Below, piece after piece: positions 13,694 through 21,831 of a stretch of 23,994 bases of DNA; position 1 is the stretch's first letter; each line of letters begins with the position of its first letter. The notes beneath the pieces are model-generated. The model saw only the letters and a program-made list of their open reading frames with translations, made no database searches and was not told the DNA's origin. The position numbers and the translations under genes are program-made. The DNA is from a virus: the IMG/VR virus record IMGVR_UViG_3300046616_000026, positions 1-23,994 of that record. One strand, written 5' to 3'.

Positions 13694-15883
13694 TTACGCC
13701 GGACTCGTACGCAGCGCCCAGGCGACTTCCCGCCCAATCGCCCACGGGTCAGCGTTGGTCTGCACGAACACGGACACGCCGCCACCCGAACTGATTCGAT
13801 GGTTGGGAACAACCGTCGAGCCGTTGGGGAGGAGAATTTCCTCCGGTCCGCGCTCACCAACGCGCACAACGCCAGAAGCCGGGCCACCCATTGCGCGGAT
13901 CTTCGGAATCGGGTTGTCCGGGATATCGATACTGACCTTGCCCCACCCGAGCTTGTTCGGAATGGCGTAGTTCAGCAGATCAATAACGCCGTTCATGGCA
14001 CCCTTCGCAGCGCGCGTCACAGCGGCGGCAAGAGATCCGGCGAAGCTTCCCAGTCGGCTCAGTCCGCTCTTGATTCCGTTGATGATGTACCCGCCGATGG
14101 ACTTACCGGCGCTGATCAGTGCCGAGCCCGCCGAAGCGATGCGCCCCGGAAGGGACTTCACGAAGTCGACGATCGAGTTAAGACCGTCCTTCGCCGCATT
14201 CTTGGCATTCGTGAAAGCGGACTTTGTCGCGCTCACGATCCGGTCCCAATGCTTGATGATGTACCCGACACCCGAGAAGTTCAGGAACAGGTCACCAAGC
14301 CACTTGAAGACAGTTTTGATCCAGTCCCACACCGCCTTGAACGCTGTGACCGTCGCGCTTCGGATCGTGTCCCAGTTGAGGATGATGATCGTGACAAGCG
14401 CCGCAATGGCAGCGATGACCCAGGCAATCGGGCCCATGGCGATAACCCACGCCGCTGCCATGCGCGCCGCCTGAATGAGCGACTGCACGGCCATGAGTAC
14501 CCACTGCCCGACGATGACGGCACCTGCCCACACAGCGCGAGCCGCCGCAGCGATCCACCCGCCGATCGTTGCCCACGAAGACGCCACCTGGGTTGCCGCC
14601 GACGTGACCGAAGCCGTTGCCGTCGTAACCCACCCGGCAACCACCGTGTACGCAGTGACCGTCTGTTGATACGCCCAGGCCAACAGCGCGGGAAGTATGA
14701 CCAGCGTGATAAGGCCGGCGATCGTGCCGAAGATTCCGCTGTGATCCATGATGAACTGACCCGACGTGCCGAACGCATCGGACACCACGCCGAACTTATC
14801 TGACAGATCGTCAAGTATCGGAATGAGCGTGTTGCCCAGGAAGTCAACGACACCTTGCTGAAGGCTGCGCGTGAATTGCTTGACCTTGCTCGCCGTGTTG
14901 TCCGACATGGTGTCGCCCGCGTCCTTCGCCGCGCCGTCCACCTTGCCGAGAGAATCCGTGGCCTTGTCGACGTTCAGCGAGAAGAGCGCGGCACCCAGGT
15001 CTTCACCCGGTCCGCCGAACAGGGTCTTAACTGCGTTGGCCTTGTCGACGCTGGCCGGAAGCTTGTCAATCTGCTCAAGCGTCTTGCCCAGCGCTTCCTT
15101 AGCACGGTCGCCACCCGCGGCAACGTCCTTCGAGATTTGCTTCCCGTTCAGCCCCAGAGTCTTGTACGCAGCGTCAACCGTGTCGCCACCCTGCGAAGCA
15201 ACGAGACTGAATTCCTTGATAGCGTCCGCCACCTGATCGGCGTCACGCGCGCCACCCTGAAGACCCTGGGAAATCAGGCCCATGGCGGTCTTGCCGTCAA
15301 GCCCCATGTTGCGGAAGTTGGTCGAATACTCGTTGAACGTGTCAAGCAAGTCTTCGGCTTTATTCGCGCCGTTCTGAGTGCCAGCAACGAGAATGTCGAA
15401 CGCTTCGGTAGCGTCCTTCGCCATGCCCGTCTTCAGCATCTGTCCGACGGCATTTGCGGTGGGACCGACTTCGTCGCCCAGCACCGTCGACACGTTCATG
15501 GCCTGTTCGCTGATGTTCTTCATTTCATCAGCGGTGGCACCCGAAGGGATGAGCCCCTGTTGCCAAAGGTTCTTCAGCGCCTCATTCGCATCGGCCACAG
15601 CTTCCCCGTAGCCATCCGCGTACACGGCACCCGCAGCCTTACCGAGCTTCTCAGCCTCAGCCGGCGAAGCCCCCAACTGTGCCGCGAGTAGATCAGTGTC
15701 AGCTTCCTGGCTCAGCGCCTCAGCAAGCCCCGCGCCAACGCCGACAGCAATGGCGCCACCCGCGACAAGCGCAAGACTCTTCGCATGCTCGCCGAACGAA
15801 CTGATCTCATCTGCCGCTTCGTCGAGCGTCTCGGAGAGTTGTTCGGCGTCACCCAGGATTGTGATCTGAATGGGCCTAGCCAC
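13694..15883 (-). CDS. Tape measure protein, 729 aa
   Basis: GTG start with GTAGGGGG upstream. The N-terminus MARPIQITILGDAEQLSETL is a standard tape-measure opening. A phage-TMP core occupies about 60-330 (LKNLWQQGLIPSGATADEMK, LLDTFNEYSTNFRNMGLDG, FGGPGEDL). Hydrophobic stretches lie near 34-56, 380-405 and 440-505 and fit the segments thought to enter the membrane. The C-terminus has SGVVRVGERGPEEILLPNGS, a signature of this family. About 0.15 nm per residue predicts a tail near 110 nm. It also takes part in DNA delivery. It follows the chaperone frames by ten bases, the usual order. Confidence 0.92.
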   Translation of the reverse strand: MARPIQITILGDAEQLSETLDEAADEISSFGEHAKSLALVAGGAIAVGVGAGLAEALSQEADTDLLAAQLGASPAEAEKLGKAAGAVYADGYGEAVADANEALKNLWQQGLIPSGATADEMKNISEQAMNVSTVLGDEVGPTANAVGQMLKTGMAKDATEAFDILVAGTQNGANKAEDLLDTFNEYSTNFRNMGLDGKTAMGLISQGLQGGARDADQVADAIKEFSLVASQGGDTVDAAYKTLGLNGKQISKDVAAGGDRAKEALGKTLEQIDKLPASVDKANAVKTLFGGPGEDLGAALFSLNVDKATDSLGKVDGAAKDAGDTMSDNTASKVKQFTRSLQQGVVDFLGNTLIPILDDLSDKFGVVSDAFGTSGQFIMDHSGIFGTIAGLITLVILPALLAWAYQQTVTAYTVVAGWVTTATASVTSAATQVASSWATIGGWIAAAARAVWAGAVIVGQWVLMAVQSLIQAARMAAAWVIAMGPIAWVIAAIAALVTIIILNWDTIRSATVTAFKAVWDWIKTVFKWLGDLFLNFSGVGYIIKHWDRIVSATKSAFTNAKNAAKDGLNSIVDFVKSLPGRIASAGSALISAGKSIGGYIINGIKSGLSRLGSFAGSLAAAVTRAAKGAMNGVIDLLNYAIPNKLGWGKVSIDIPDNPIPKIRAMGGPASGVVRVGERGPEEILLPNGSTVVPNHRISSGGGVSVFVQTNADPWAIGREVAWALRTSPA

Positions 15884-15893
15884 GGTGCACCCC

Positions 15894-16088
15894 CTACGTC
15901 ATGACGGGAGTGCGACGCTCGCCACCCGCACCCTTGCCCCGCTGCACGCGACGCGTTTCCTTCTTCTCGGCCTCAATGTCTTCGGCCATTTGCTCGACCA
16001 GCGCGTTGAAATCCTGAAGTTCCATGCTGCGCACGTCCGACCATGTGAGCCCCTTGAAGTGGCCGATCAGACGCGCGCAACAAATCAC
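15894..16088 (-). CDS. Tail assembly chaperone, T-like second frame, 64 aa (if separately started)
   Basis: The GTG overlaps the TGA of the upstream chaperone (GTGA), in its -1 frame. The sequence ICCARLIGHFKGLTWSDVRS then MELQDFNALVEQMAEDIEAE has the pattern of the downstream part of siphophage G-T chaperones. The C-terminus is basic (RRVQRGKGAGGERR). In most siphophages this frame is reached by programmed -1 frameshifting. Here the -1 frame is open for at least 16 codons before the GTG, so a fusion product remains possible. The Shine-Dalgarno for an independent start is poor. Confidence 0.65.
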   Translation of the reverse strand: MICCARLIGHFKGLTWSDVRSMELQDFNALVEQMAEDIEAEKKETRRVQRGKGAGGERRTPVMT

Positions 16089-16366
16089 GCGCTGGCTTCG
16101 GTAGGGTCCGGCTTGCTCTTCCCCTTCAGGTTGATGCGCAGCGCCCCCGCGTCCTCGATGGAAAAGTCCGGGTGCTTGCGCTTCATGACCACGTACGCCA
16201 TGGCCTTCAGCATCGGGGCACGCCGCGTACCCGGCTTGTTCAGCGCGTCGAGGGGCTGACCCGTGATCTCTTCGATCGCGTCAATCTCGTCAATCGTCAG
16301 ACTGTCGAGCTTGAGATCAAGGGTGAAGTCAGTGGGCAGCGCGGGGGCGGTCTTCTTAACCGGCAC
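16085..16366 (-). CDS. Tail assembly chaperone (G-like), 93 aa
   Basis: I chose the GTG giving VTVPVKKTAPALPTDFTLDL because GGAGAG lies six bases upstream. It overlaps the gp10-like gene by 11 bases, whereas the longer frame is antisense-like. The sequence LDSLTIDEIDAIEEITGQPL (about 24-43), then MLKAMAYVVMKRKHPDFS, is characteristic of the siphovirus tail assembly chaperone, which binds the tape measure while the tail tube forms. The C-terminus is a Lys/Pro-rich tail (LKGKSKPDPTEASA). Position between the major tail and tape measure genes supports the call. Confidence 0.8.
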   Translation of the reverse strand: MPVKKTAPALPTDFTLDLKLDSLTIDEIDAIEEITGQPLDALNKPGTRRAPMLKAMAYVVMKRKHPDFSIEDAGALRINLKGKSKPDPTEASA

Positions 16367-16799
16367 GGTTACTCTCCAAGAATCTCTGGACGACGGCGTA
16401 CACACGTCGCTCATAGGTGGCCGCAACCTGGGGACCCTTGCGAGCCATGGCGCGGAACAGGAATCGGTTCGGGCGGATGTTCCGCTTCCTGAAACCGAAG
16501 TGAATAGCGGCGGCGTACGGAACGCGCGACGCGCTACCCGCCTTAATGACGGCACCCTTCACGGAAGCCGTGACCTTAATGGACTTGTCGAGCTTTCCCG
16601 GACGGTAGCGTTTCGACGACTTCGCATCGCGGTGACCATCCGGACTTTCGTGCACCGCTTGCGGGATAAGGATTTCGGCCGAAGCCTTGTTGGCCGCTCG
16701 CACAGCCTTGTTCAGTTCCTTATCCCGCAGCGTGCGCACATTCCGCTGAAGCTCGCGCAGCCCATCAACACGAATCGTGAATGCGGACCGCTGAGCCAT
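16356..16799 (-). CDS. HK97 gp10-like tail component, 147 aa
   Basis: The ATG shares a base with the previous TAA (TAATG). The sequence FTIRVDGLRELQRNVRTLRD and KELNKAVRAANKASAEILIP (about 7-46) matches the HK97 gp10-like family. A Lys/Arg-rich middle follows, then a hydrophobic strand VPYAAAIHFGFRKRNIRPNR (about 89-108) with the typical AAxIHFG motif. These proteins sit at the head-tail junction or complete the tail. In HK97-type genomes the gene lies before the major tail protein gene; here it lies after it. The C-terminus RVYAVVQRFLESN is helical. The family call is by motif. Confidence 0.8.
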   Translation of the reverse strand: MAQRSAFTIRVDGLRELQRNVRTLRDKELNKAVRAANKASAEILIPQAVHESPDGHRDAKSSKRYRPGKLDKSIKVTASVKGAVIKAGSASRVPYAAAIHFGFRKRNIRPNRFLFRAMARKGPQVAATYERRVYAVVQRFLESNRAG

Positions 16800-17776
16800 T
16801 ACGGCGTAGTGCCCGGCTCGACGTACGTCATCTTCACGGCGGCAGTACCGTCGCCCGGGTCGAGCACACGGAACGGCAGATTGTGAACCGTGACTTCGTC
16901 CGTCGCAGCCTCAGGAGACTCGCCCGTGAACTGAATCGCCGGGCACGCCACGGTCAGCGACGACCCAGCGGTAAGCCCCTCGAAGGTCACCGACAGTTCG
17001 CAAATCTCGCCCGCAATGAAGGCTTCGTACAGGCCCAGCGAAGCGGCGCTGAACTCACCCTCAAGCTGACCTTCGTACGTCGGGACAGCGTTGCGGACGG
17101 GCTTCTTCTTCAGCTCACTGCCGCGAAGGAATCGCCGGTCCACCTTCATGCCCAGGTCGCCGGACAGTTCCAGGGACGTAGCATCGAAGGCCACCGCAGT
17201 GCCGCCACGCTTCAGGGTGACCGAGGTACGCGACCAGTCGTACGGGAACGCTTCAGCGGGATACGTCGGCGCAATGATCTGACCGGCTGTGGTGGTGTGC
17301 GTAACGTCCTGGAAGTCGAACGACACCGTCAGCGTGACCGGGTCTTCAACCTGAGCCGAGAGACTCCACCCGGTGGCCACGCAACCCAGGTGCTTGTACG
17401 CGACCTTCGTGCCGTCGACACCAGGGCGAACCATCTGAGCCGAGAACGACGGAGCCGCGCTGACGTCCGAAGTCTCAAGAACGGTCGTCTTCACGCCGCC
17501 CGAGTCGGTGACCGTGGCCTTGTCGAACGCCGACGTCAGAAGCGAGCCCGCCCCTGCGTCGAGTAGATCGATCTCAAGCTCACCTTCGCCACCCATGTTG
17601 ATGATGTTGCGGCGATCAGCGCGAGCCGTCTGCATACCGGCGCGGAAGCCGACAGACTCAACGAACTCACGTGAGGTCTTCCACGAATCGGCGTGGCCCT
17701 CGTAACCCTCAACCGTGCTGGACAGATTCCCGTACGCGGTTTCCTGGCCAATGCCAATGCTTGCGTCAAGCGCCAT
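16799..17776 (-). CDS. Major tail tube protein, 325 aa
   Basis: ATG with GAAGGGGG upstream. The opening MALDASIGIGQETAYGNLSS and segments FVESVGFRAGMQTARADRRN and GGEGELEIDLLDAGAGSLL (about 36-80) are typical of actinophage tail tube proteins, with beta-rich tube-fold segments such as VTLTVSFDFQDV and SVTLKRGGTAVAFDATSLEL. The C-terminal part (about 240-325) is another beta domain ending in VLDPGDGTAAVKMTYVEPG. It forms stacked hexameric rings of the tail. It follows the putative tail terminator by 14 bases. Confidence 0.85.
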   Translation of the reverse strand: MALDASIGIGQETAYGNLSSTVEGYEGHADSWKTSREFVESVGFRAGMQTARADRRNIINMGGEGELEIDLLDAGAGSLLTSAFDKATVTDSGGVKTTVLETSDVSAAPSFSAQMVRPGVDGTKVAYKHLGCVATGWSLSAQVEDPVTLTVSFDFQDVTHTTTAGQIIAPTYPAEAFPYDWSRTSVTLKRGGTAVAFDATSLELSGDLGMKVDRRFLRGSELKKKPVRNAVPTYEGQLEGEFSAASLGLYEAFIAGEICELSVTFEGLTAGSSLTVACPAIQFTGESPEAATDEVTVHNLPFRVLDPGDGTAAVKMTYVEPGTTP

Positions 17777-17790
17777 GCGTGCGCCCCCTT

Positions 17791-18228
17791 CTATTGGTAG
17801 ACGCGCCCACGAACCCGGACGCGAAGAGTGAGCGCCGAATAAGCGCCGTCGGTCGTCTCAGTGGTTTCGACGCTTGCCGACTCAGGGCGCACGTCAATCA
17901 ATCCGGGCACAGCGGCAGCGTTCGCGTTCATCCACCCGCACGCGTCCTTCACGTAATCCCGGATTGCGTACACGCCGCGCTCAGCGTCAATCGGATTGCC
18001 CGGAGTCGTGACTACGGCGTGCGCTTCCACATACCCCGAAACGCTGGTCGGCTTAGCGCCGGCGCGCATCGCTACCGGAGCCAAATCGTCATCCGTGGTC
18101 GCGCCCAACCACACTTGCTTTCTACGGGAGTTGTCGCCCGTCTCAGCGAAGGAGCACTGAACGCCGCTGGGCGCTGTGGCCTTCAGCCGTTCGTACAGTG
18201 CAACCTTCGCGTCAAAGATCAGTGCCAC
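17791..18228 (-). CDS. Probable tail terminator / neck protein, 145 aa
   Basis: GTG start with GAGGGG about six bases upstream. The opening ALIFDAKVALYERLKATAPS is typical of siphophage neck or tail terminator proteins of about 130-150 residues. Strands QVWLGATTDDD and SGYVEAHAVVTTPGN are followed by a helix AERGVYAIRDYVKDACGWMN and a final strand pair ALTLRVRVRGRVYQ. This alpha/beta pattern fits the gpU/HK97-type terminator that caps the tail tube. Position between the connector and the major tail protein agrees. The alternative is a head-tail stopper, for which I see no separate gene here. Confidence 0.65.
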   Translation of the reverse strand: MALIFDAKVALYERLKATAPSGVQCSFAETGDNSRRKQVWLGATTDDDLAPVAMRAGAKPTSVSGYVEAHAVVTTPGNPIDAERGVYAIRDYVKDACGWMNANAAAVPGLIDVRPESASVETTETTDGAYSALTLRVRVRGRVYQ

Positions 18229-18238
18229 GCCGCGCCCC

Positions 18239-18607
18239 TCACATGAAGATGAACGGCAGGCGAGCGCGGTAAGAGTTCAGTCGCGCGTTCACCTCGGGCA
18301 GCGAAGTCGGTCGCCAATTCCCACCCGCCTGGGCAAGCTGAATCGAGCCGAATTCGGATTGAAGCTGAAGGGCGCGATCAGGAATGCGTGACACGTGGTC
18401 AAGCACGTACTGACGCGCGAGAGTGCGCACACACCAACGGATCGTTTCCGGCGTAGGGTTCTCGACCGTGTCCCACTTTTGCCCGCAGTAGGTTTCAGCG
18501 ATCTCAACCGCTACGTCGATAGCGTCGCTCAGAAGCTCGTCACTGAAGAGCCCCGCATCGTCCAGCCCGTCAAGCGCGCGCAACTCATCAATCGTCGCGT
18601 ATGCCAC
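18239..18607 (-). CDS. Head-tail connector (HK97 gp6-like), 122 aa
   Basis: GTG start with GGGAAGGGG six bases upstream. The sequence MAYATIDELRALDGLDDAGL then SDELLSDAIDVAVEIAETYC and TPETIRWCVRTLARQYVLDH (about 52-71) is the helical bundle of gp6-type connectors, which form a ring below the portal. The C-terminus RLNSYRARLPFIFM continues the helix and ends hydrophobic. The gene lies downstream of the capsid gene and is separated from it by a long hairpin. No separate stopper (HK97 gp7 type) is found next to it. Confidence 0.75.
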   Translation of the reverse strand: MAYATIDELRALDGLDDAGLFSDELLSDAIDVAVEIAETYCGQKWDTVENPTPETIRWCVRTLARQYVLDHVSRIPDRALQLQSEFGSIQLAQAGGNWRPTSLPEVNARLNSYRARLPFIFM

Positions 18608-18629
18608 GCTGCACCCCTTCCCAGGGCAC

Positions 18630-18666
18630 GGGGCGGAACGTACTCACGAAGAGTAGGTTCCGCCCC
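18630..18666 (-). terminator. Long GC-rich hairpin after the capsid gene
   Basis: A 16-bp stem with one mismatch (18630-18645 with 18651-18666, loop ACGAA on the plus strand) lies 13 bases past the capsid stop. No U tract follows, so it may stabilise the capsid message or partly terminate. Its upper stem and loop match the terminator at 5159-5191 almost exactly. Confidence 0.65.
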
Positions 18667-18679
18667 TGCACTAGATGGA

Positions 18680-19843
18680 TCAGGCGCCGATGGTCATGAC
18701 CTTTACGGCCGTCTGGTCGATCAGAAGACCGTCCGCGCGCTGAAGGAACCGGTACACGATCTGATCCGAGGTGAACTTGGTGTCAACCGAACGGTCAACG
18801 CGCAGCGCGCCCGCGAAGCGAACCCGGTACTTGCTCAGGTCGCCGAACAGAATTTTGTCGTCCGGCACGCCGTCGTCGGAAACGATCGGACGACCGTTGA
18901 ACATGTCCTGCGCACCCGCCGTAAGGGCAGGCTGGTACAGGTAGTTCCCGGTCGTGTCCTTCAGCTTCCGCAGCTTTCCGGCGTTCTTGTCCGACACGAC
19001 GTAGGTGGCGTTAGACCGGTACGCCGACTTCAGCTCGTACGACAGGTCAATCAGCGCATCCGACTGGACCGAAGTGGGAGCCGCCGCAGCGGAGAAAGTG
19101 GCGGTGGCCGCGCTGCCGTCCAGGACGATGCCCTTCGGCTGACCCGTACCGGTACCGGTCAGGAAGTGTCGACCCATGGCGTCACCAATGGCCGGCCCAG
19201 CGTCGCCCACCAGGAAGCCGACAAGGTCAAGCACCTGGTCAGTGGCGAACTCATAGGACACGGTGGCCGCGTAGCCGTACTTGTACGCGCCCATGGAACG
19301 CTGAGTGGTCGTGTTGTACGACTCGGCAACGGTGCCGTTCTCAGCGACGATCGCAGCGGTAGACCGACCAGTGACAACGGTGAAGTCGAGCGGGTTGCCG
19401 TCGGCCGTGTTGAACACAGTGGCGCCGTTGCGCATGATCGCGGACCGGTTGACCGCCTGTGCCATGAGCTGACCGTAGAGAGTGCGGTCGATCGCGTTCG
19501 CACCCGAAGCCTTGTCAAGCTGAGCGCGGAACTCCGCACCCTCGTTGGCGGCGAGCGCCCGAAGAATGTCCGCGTCCGAACGCTCAGCGCTGCGGACACC
19601 CAGGCCGGAAGCCCCAGGCTCGATGCTGCCCATGAGGGTCTGGATTCCCTCAGTGGCCTTCAGCGCCTCAACGCCGCGCTTGATCCGGCCGTCAAAGTCG
19701 GCAATGGCGGTGAGAAGGTTCTCTTCCTTCGCGCGCGCATCGGCGTCCATGTCCTTGCCCGCGAACTGCTCGCCCAGCGTGCGAAGCTCAGCGGTGGCCT
19801 GCTCGCGCGCAGTGAAGTTGGCGCTCAGGGTAGTGGCGTCCAT
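18680..19843 (-). CDS. Major capsid protein (HK97 fold), 387 aa
   Basis: ATG with AAGGAG six bases upstream. Residues about 1-90 are helical and charged (AREQATAELRTLGEQFAGKD, FDGRIKRGVEALKATEG) and fit the HK97 delta domain, which acts as a built-in scaffold and is removed by the protease; the cut probably lies near 75-105. The shell domain follows with QAVNRSAIMRNGATVFNTAD, VVTGRSTAAIVAENGTVAES (E-loop region), YEFATDQVLDLVGFLVGDAG, LTGTGTGQPKGIVLDG (about 238-253) and IVSDDGVPDDKILFGDLSKY. It is followed by a long hairpin. Confidence 0.93.
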   Translation of the reverse strand: MDATTLSANFTAREQATAELRTLGEQFAGKDMDADARAKEENLLTAIADFDGRIKRGVEALKATEGIQTLMGSIEPGASGLGVRSAERSDADILRALAANEGAEFRAQLDKASGANAIDRTLYGQLMAQAVNRSAIMRNGATVFNTADGNPLDFTVVTGRSTAAIVAENGTVAESYNTTTQRSMGAYKYGYAATVSYEFATDQVLDLVGFLVGDAGPAIGDAMGRHFLTGTGTGQPKGIVLDGSAATATFSAAAAPTSVQSDALIDLSYELKSAYRSNATYVVSDKNAGKLRKLKDTTGNYLYQPALTAGAQDMFNGRPIVSDDGVPDDKILFGDLSKYRVRFAGALRVDRSVDTKFTSDQIVYRFLQRADGLLIDQTAVKVMTIGA

Positions 19844-19852
19844 GTGGGCTCC

Positions 19853-20494
19853 TTACTTGTTCAGAGCGCGGACAAGTGCACGCGCGTCAAGGTGAGAAAC
19901 CGGCGCAGCTTCAGCCGGCTGGGAATCGCGCTCTTCGCTCGGGGGCGCGAACTCCCCAATGCACAAGGCCTGTTCGATAGACCGAAGTGCCGCCTGTGTC
20001 GTCGGGTAGGCCGGATTCACAACCGGGCCCAACTCGCGGACATCCATGGCCGTGATCTCCCGAATGGGAAGACCCGTCTCGGTGTCGTCCGCTTCGGCTC
20101 GCCGCTGCCCACCGTCCAGCACTCGGAAGGTGAAGGACGAACCCTGAAGGTCGCCGCGCTTCAGAAGCTCAGCAACGTCACGGCCGACAGTCGTATCCGG
20201 TAGATCAATCTCGTACCATCCGCCTTCGCGGTCTTCACCGACCCGCAGCGTGCCCGAAGACGTACGCCCCAGGAGACTTGCCGTGTCATGGTTGAACGTC
20301 GCGTACACGTCGTTCTGACGCAGCGACGGAGCACCCGCACCCGGCACAATGCGCTCGCGGAAGCCGCCCAAGTCGTGCGACAGTTCGTTGAACCGGTAGG
20401 CGTAGCCGCGCATAGAAATGCGCCCGTCATCTGACGAGCGCTCCTCAAGCGGGCTTACGGCGTAGCGGAGTTCACCCGCTGGTCTGTCCGTCAT
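19853..20494 (-). CDS. Prohead protease (HK97 gp4 / U35 family), 213 aa
   Basis: I chose the ATG (MTDRPAGELRYAVSP) preceded by AAGGGGG, overlapping the portal's last 23 bases; the longer frame is antisense to nothing but lacks a ribosome site. The family motifs are visible: ISMRGYAYRFNELSHDLGGF, catalytic His in VYATFNHDTASLLGR, catalytic Ser in GDLQGSSFTFRV and GLPIREITAMDVRELGPVVN. The enzyme cleaves the capsid delta domain during maturation. The C-terminus (about 180-213) is Glu/Ala/Pro-rich and probably a self-cleaved tail. It lies between the portal and capsid genes as usual. Confidence 0.9.
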   Translation of the reverse strand: MTDRPAGELRYAVSPLEERSSDDGRISMRGYAYRFNELSHDLGGFRERIVPGAGAPSLRQNDVYATFNHDTASLLGRTSSGTLRVGEDREGGWYEIDLPDTTVGRDVAELLKRGDLQGSSFTFRVLDGGQRRAEADDTETGLPIREITAMDVRELGPVVNPAYPTTQAALRSIEQALCIGEFAPPSEERDSQPAEAAPVSHLDARALVRALNK

Positions 20495-21815
20495 CCTTTC
20501 CCCCTTCGTCAACCGGCGCATCTGCCGGAGGATCAGCCGGCGTAGCTGCCGGAGCTTCAATGGCGGGGGGAGTAGGGGCGGCAGGCTCTTCGCCAATCTC
20601 GCCCAGGTTCATCGGAACCCGGTATGCCTCGCCCAGCCCATCAGGCAGCGGGGGGAGGTCTTCGGCATGCCGCACTTCGTCAATGCTGTAAATGCCGTTC
20701 TGAAGACCGAGGCTGTACAGTTCCATGCGCTCCTTCGGCGCTCCCCGCTGAATGCCTTCAAGCGAGAACTTGACGAAGCGGAAACGGTCGGCCGTCTGCG
20801 CGAAGAGAAGCCTGTTGAAGCCGGACTCAATGCGCTCAAGCCACGGACGAAGGCTGAACATTGTGAACGCGATGTTCTGCTCAGCGAGCCCGGAGCCCCA
20901 CGACGTCGAGTTCGTCGCGTCAGAAATCAGGTGCGGCGGCACACCAAAGATGCGCGCAATTTCCGGAACCTGAAACTGTCGCGTCTCCAAGAACTGTGCT
21001 TCGTCCGGCGACATTGCGACCTTGCTGAATTTCGCACCCTCAGTGAGGAGCGCAACCCGATGCGCATTGTCAACGCCGGAGTTCGCGGCACGCCACGCTT
21101 CACGCGCACGCGCCAAACCGTCCTCGCTCATGGTGCCGGGAACCTCAACCACAGCACCCGGCATAGCGCCGTTCGCGAAGAACTTGCTGCCGTACTTCTG
21201 AGCCGCCAGCGCAAGCCCGATGGACTCACGCGCGTACGTAATTGGGGAACACCCCTCATACTCACCGGGAAGCATCATCCCGGGAATGTGCAGAACATCC
21301 CGGGGCGTGAACCATCCGAGCAACACTTCGTTGCCGTCGGCGTCAATGTCGAACGCTTCGAAGACCTTCCGGCGAACGCCGTTCTTCTCAATCTGCACCA
21401 TGTGCACTTTGATCTTCGTCGGGTCCAGCACGTCAAGGCCCACGATGTTCGGGCCCTGCCAGCGAATGGCCAGGAACGCGTTCCCCTGAAGGAGGAGCGA
21501 CAGAACCGTCTGGGACAGAATGTCGATGCGCCCCATACCACCCGGCTCAGCGTTCGGGTAGTCGATCCACTCAGGCGAGTCGATCTCCCGTCGAGCCCCA
21601 CCGCGCTTGCTGTACGTCGTCAGCGGCAGCGTGGCAATCGTCTCGGACAGGAGACGGACACAGCCGAAGACTGCTGACACCTGTAGCGCCTCATTCGGCG
21701 TCACCCGCTCGCCCGATGCGGCAAGGCTGAAGCCCCCGTACAGGTCAGGGTCGTACGGTTCCCACGCGCGCTGCGTAGGCTCCTCACGCCCGAAGAGTGC
21801 AGACCAAAATCCCAC
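20472..21815 (-). CDS. Portal protein (HK97 family), 447 aa
   Basis: GTG start with GAAGGGGG upstream. The family pattern is clear: QVSAVFGCVRLLSETIATLP (about 45-64), LLLQGNAFLAIRWQGPNIVG, VLDPTKIKVHMVQ, YARESIGLALAAQKYGSKFF with an N-GAMPGAVVEVPG strand, FLETRQFQVPEIARIFGVPP and LRPWLERIESGFNRLL. The dodecameric portal is the DNA entry and exit pore and the docking site for terminase. The C-terminal about 40 residues form a Pro/Ala-rich tail (TPPAIEAPAATPADPPADAP). The N-terminal about 30 residues are aromatic. The gene follows terminase by 16 bases. Confidence 0.93.
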   Translation of the reverse strand: MGFWSALFGREEPTQRAWEPYDPDLYGGFSLAASGERVTPNEALQVSAVFGCVRLLSETIATLPLTTYSKRGGARREIDSPEWIDYPNAEPGGMGRIDILSQTVLSLLLQGNAFLAIRWQGPNIVGLDVLDPTKIKVHMVQIEKNGVRRKVFEAFDIDADGNEVLLGWFTPRDVLHIPGMMLPGEYEGCSPITYARESIGLALAAQKYGSKFFANGAMPGAVVEVPGTMSEDGLARAREAWRAANSGVDNAHRVALLTEGAKFSKVAMSPDEAQFLETRQFQVPEIARIFGVPPHLISDATNSTSWGSGLAEQNIAFTMFSLRPWLERIESGFNRLLFAQTADRFRFVKFSLEGIQRGAPKERMELYSLGLQNGIYSIDEVRHAEDLPPLPDGLGEAYRVPMNLGEIGEEPAAPTPPAIEAPAATPADPPADAPVDEGGKDDGQTSG

Positions 21816-21831
21816 CGTGCCCCCTTCGGGT

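Noticed and set aside
18395-20203. Plus-strand open frame of 602 codons
   Set aside because: It runs antisense across the connector, hairpin, capsid and protease genes. It is a GC-rich shadow frame, Arg/Val-rich, with no domain motif.
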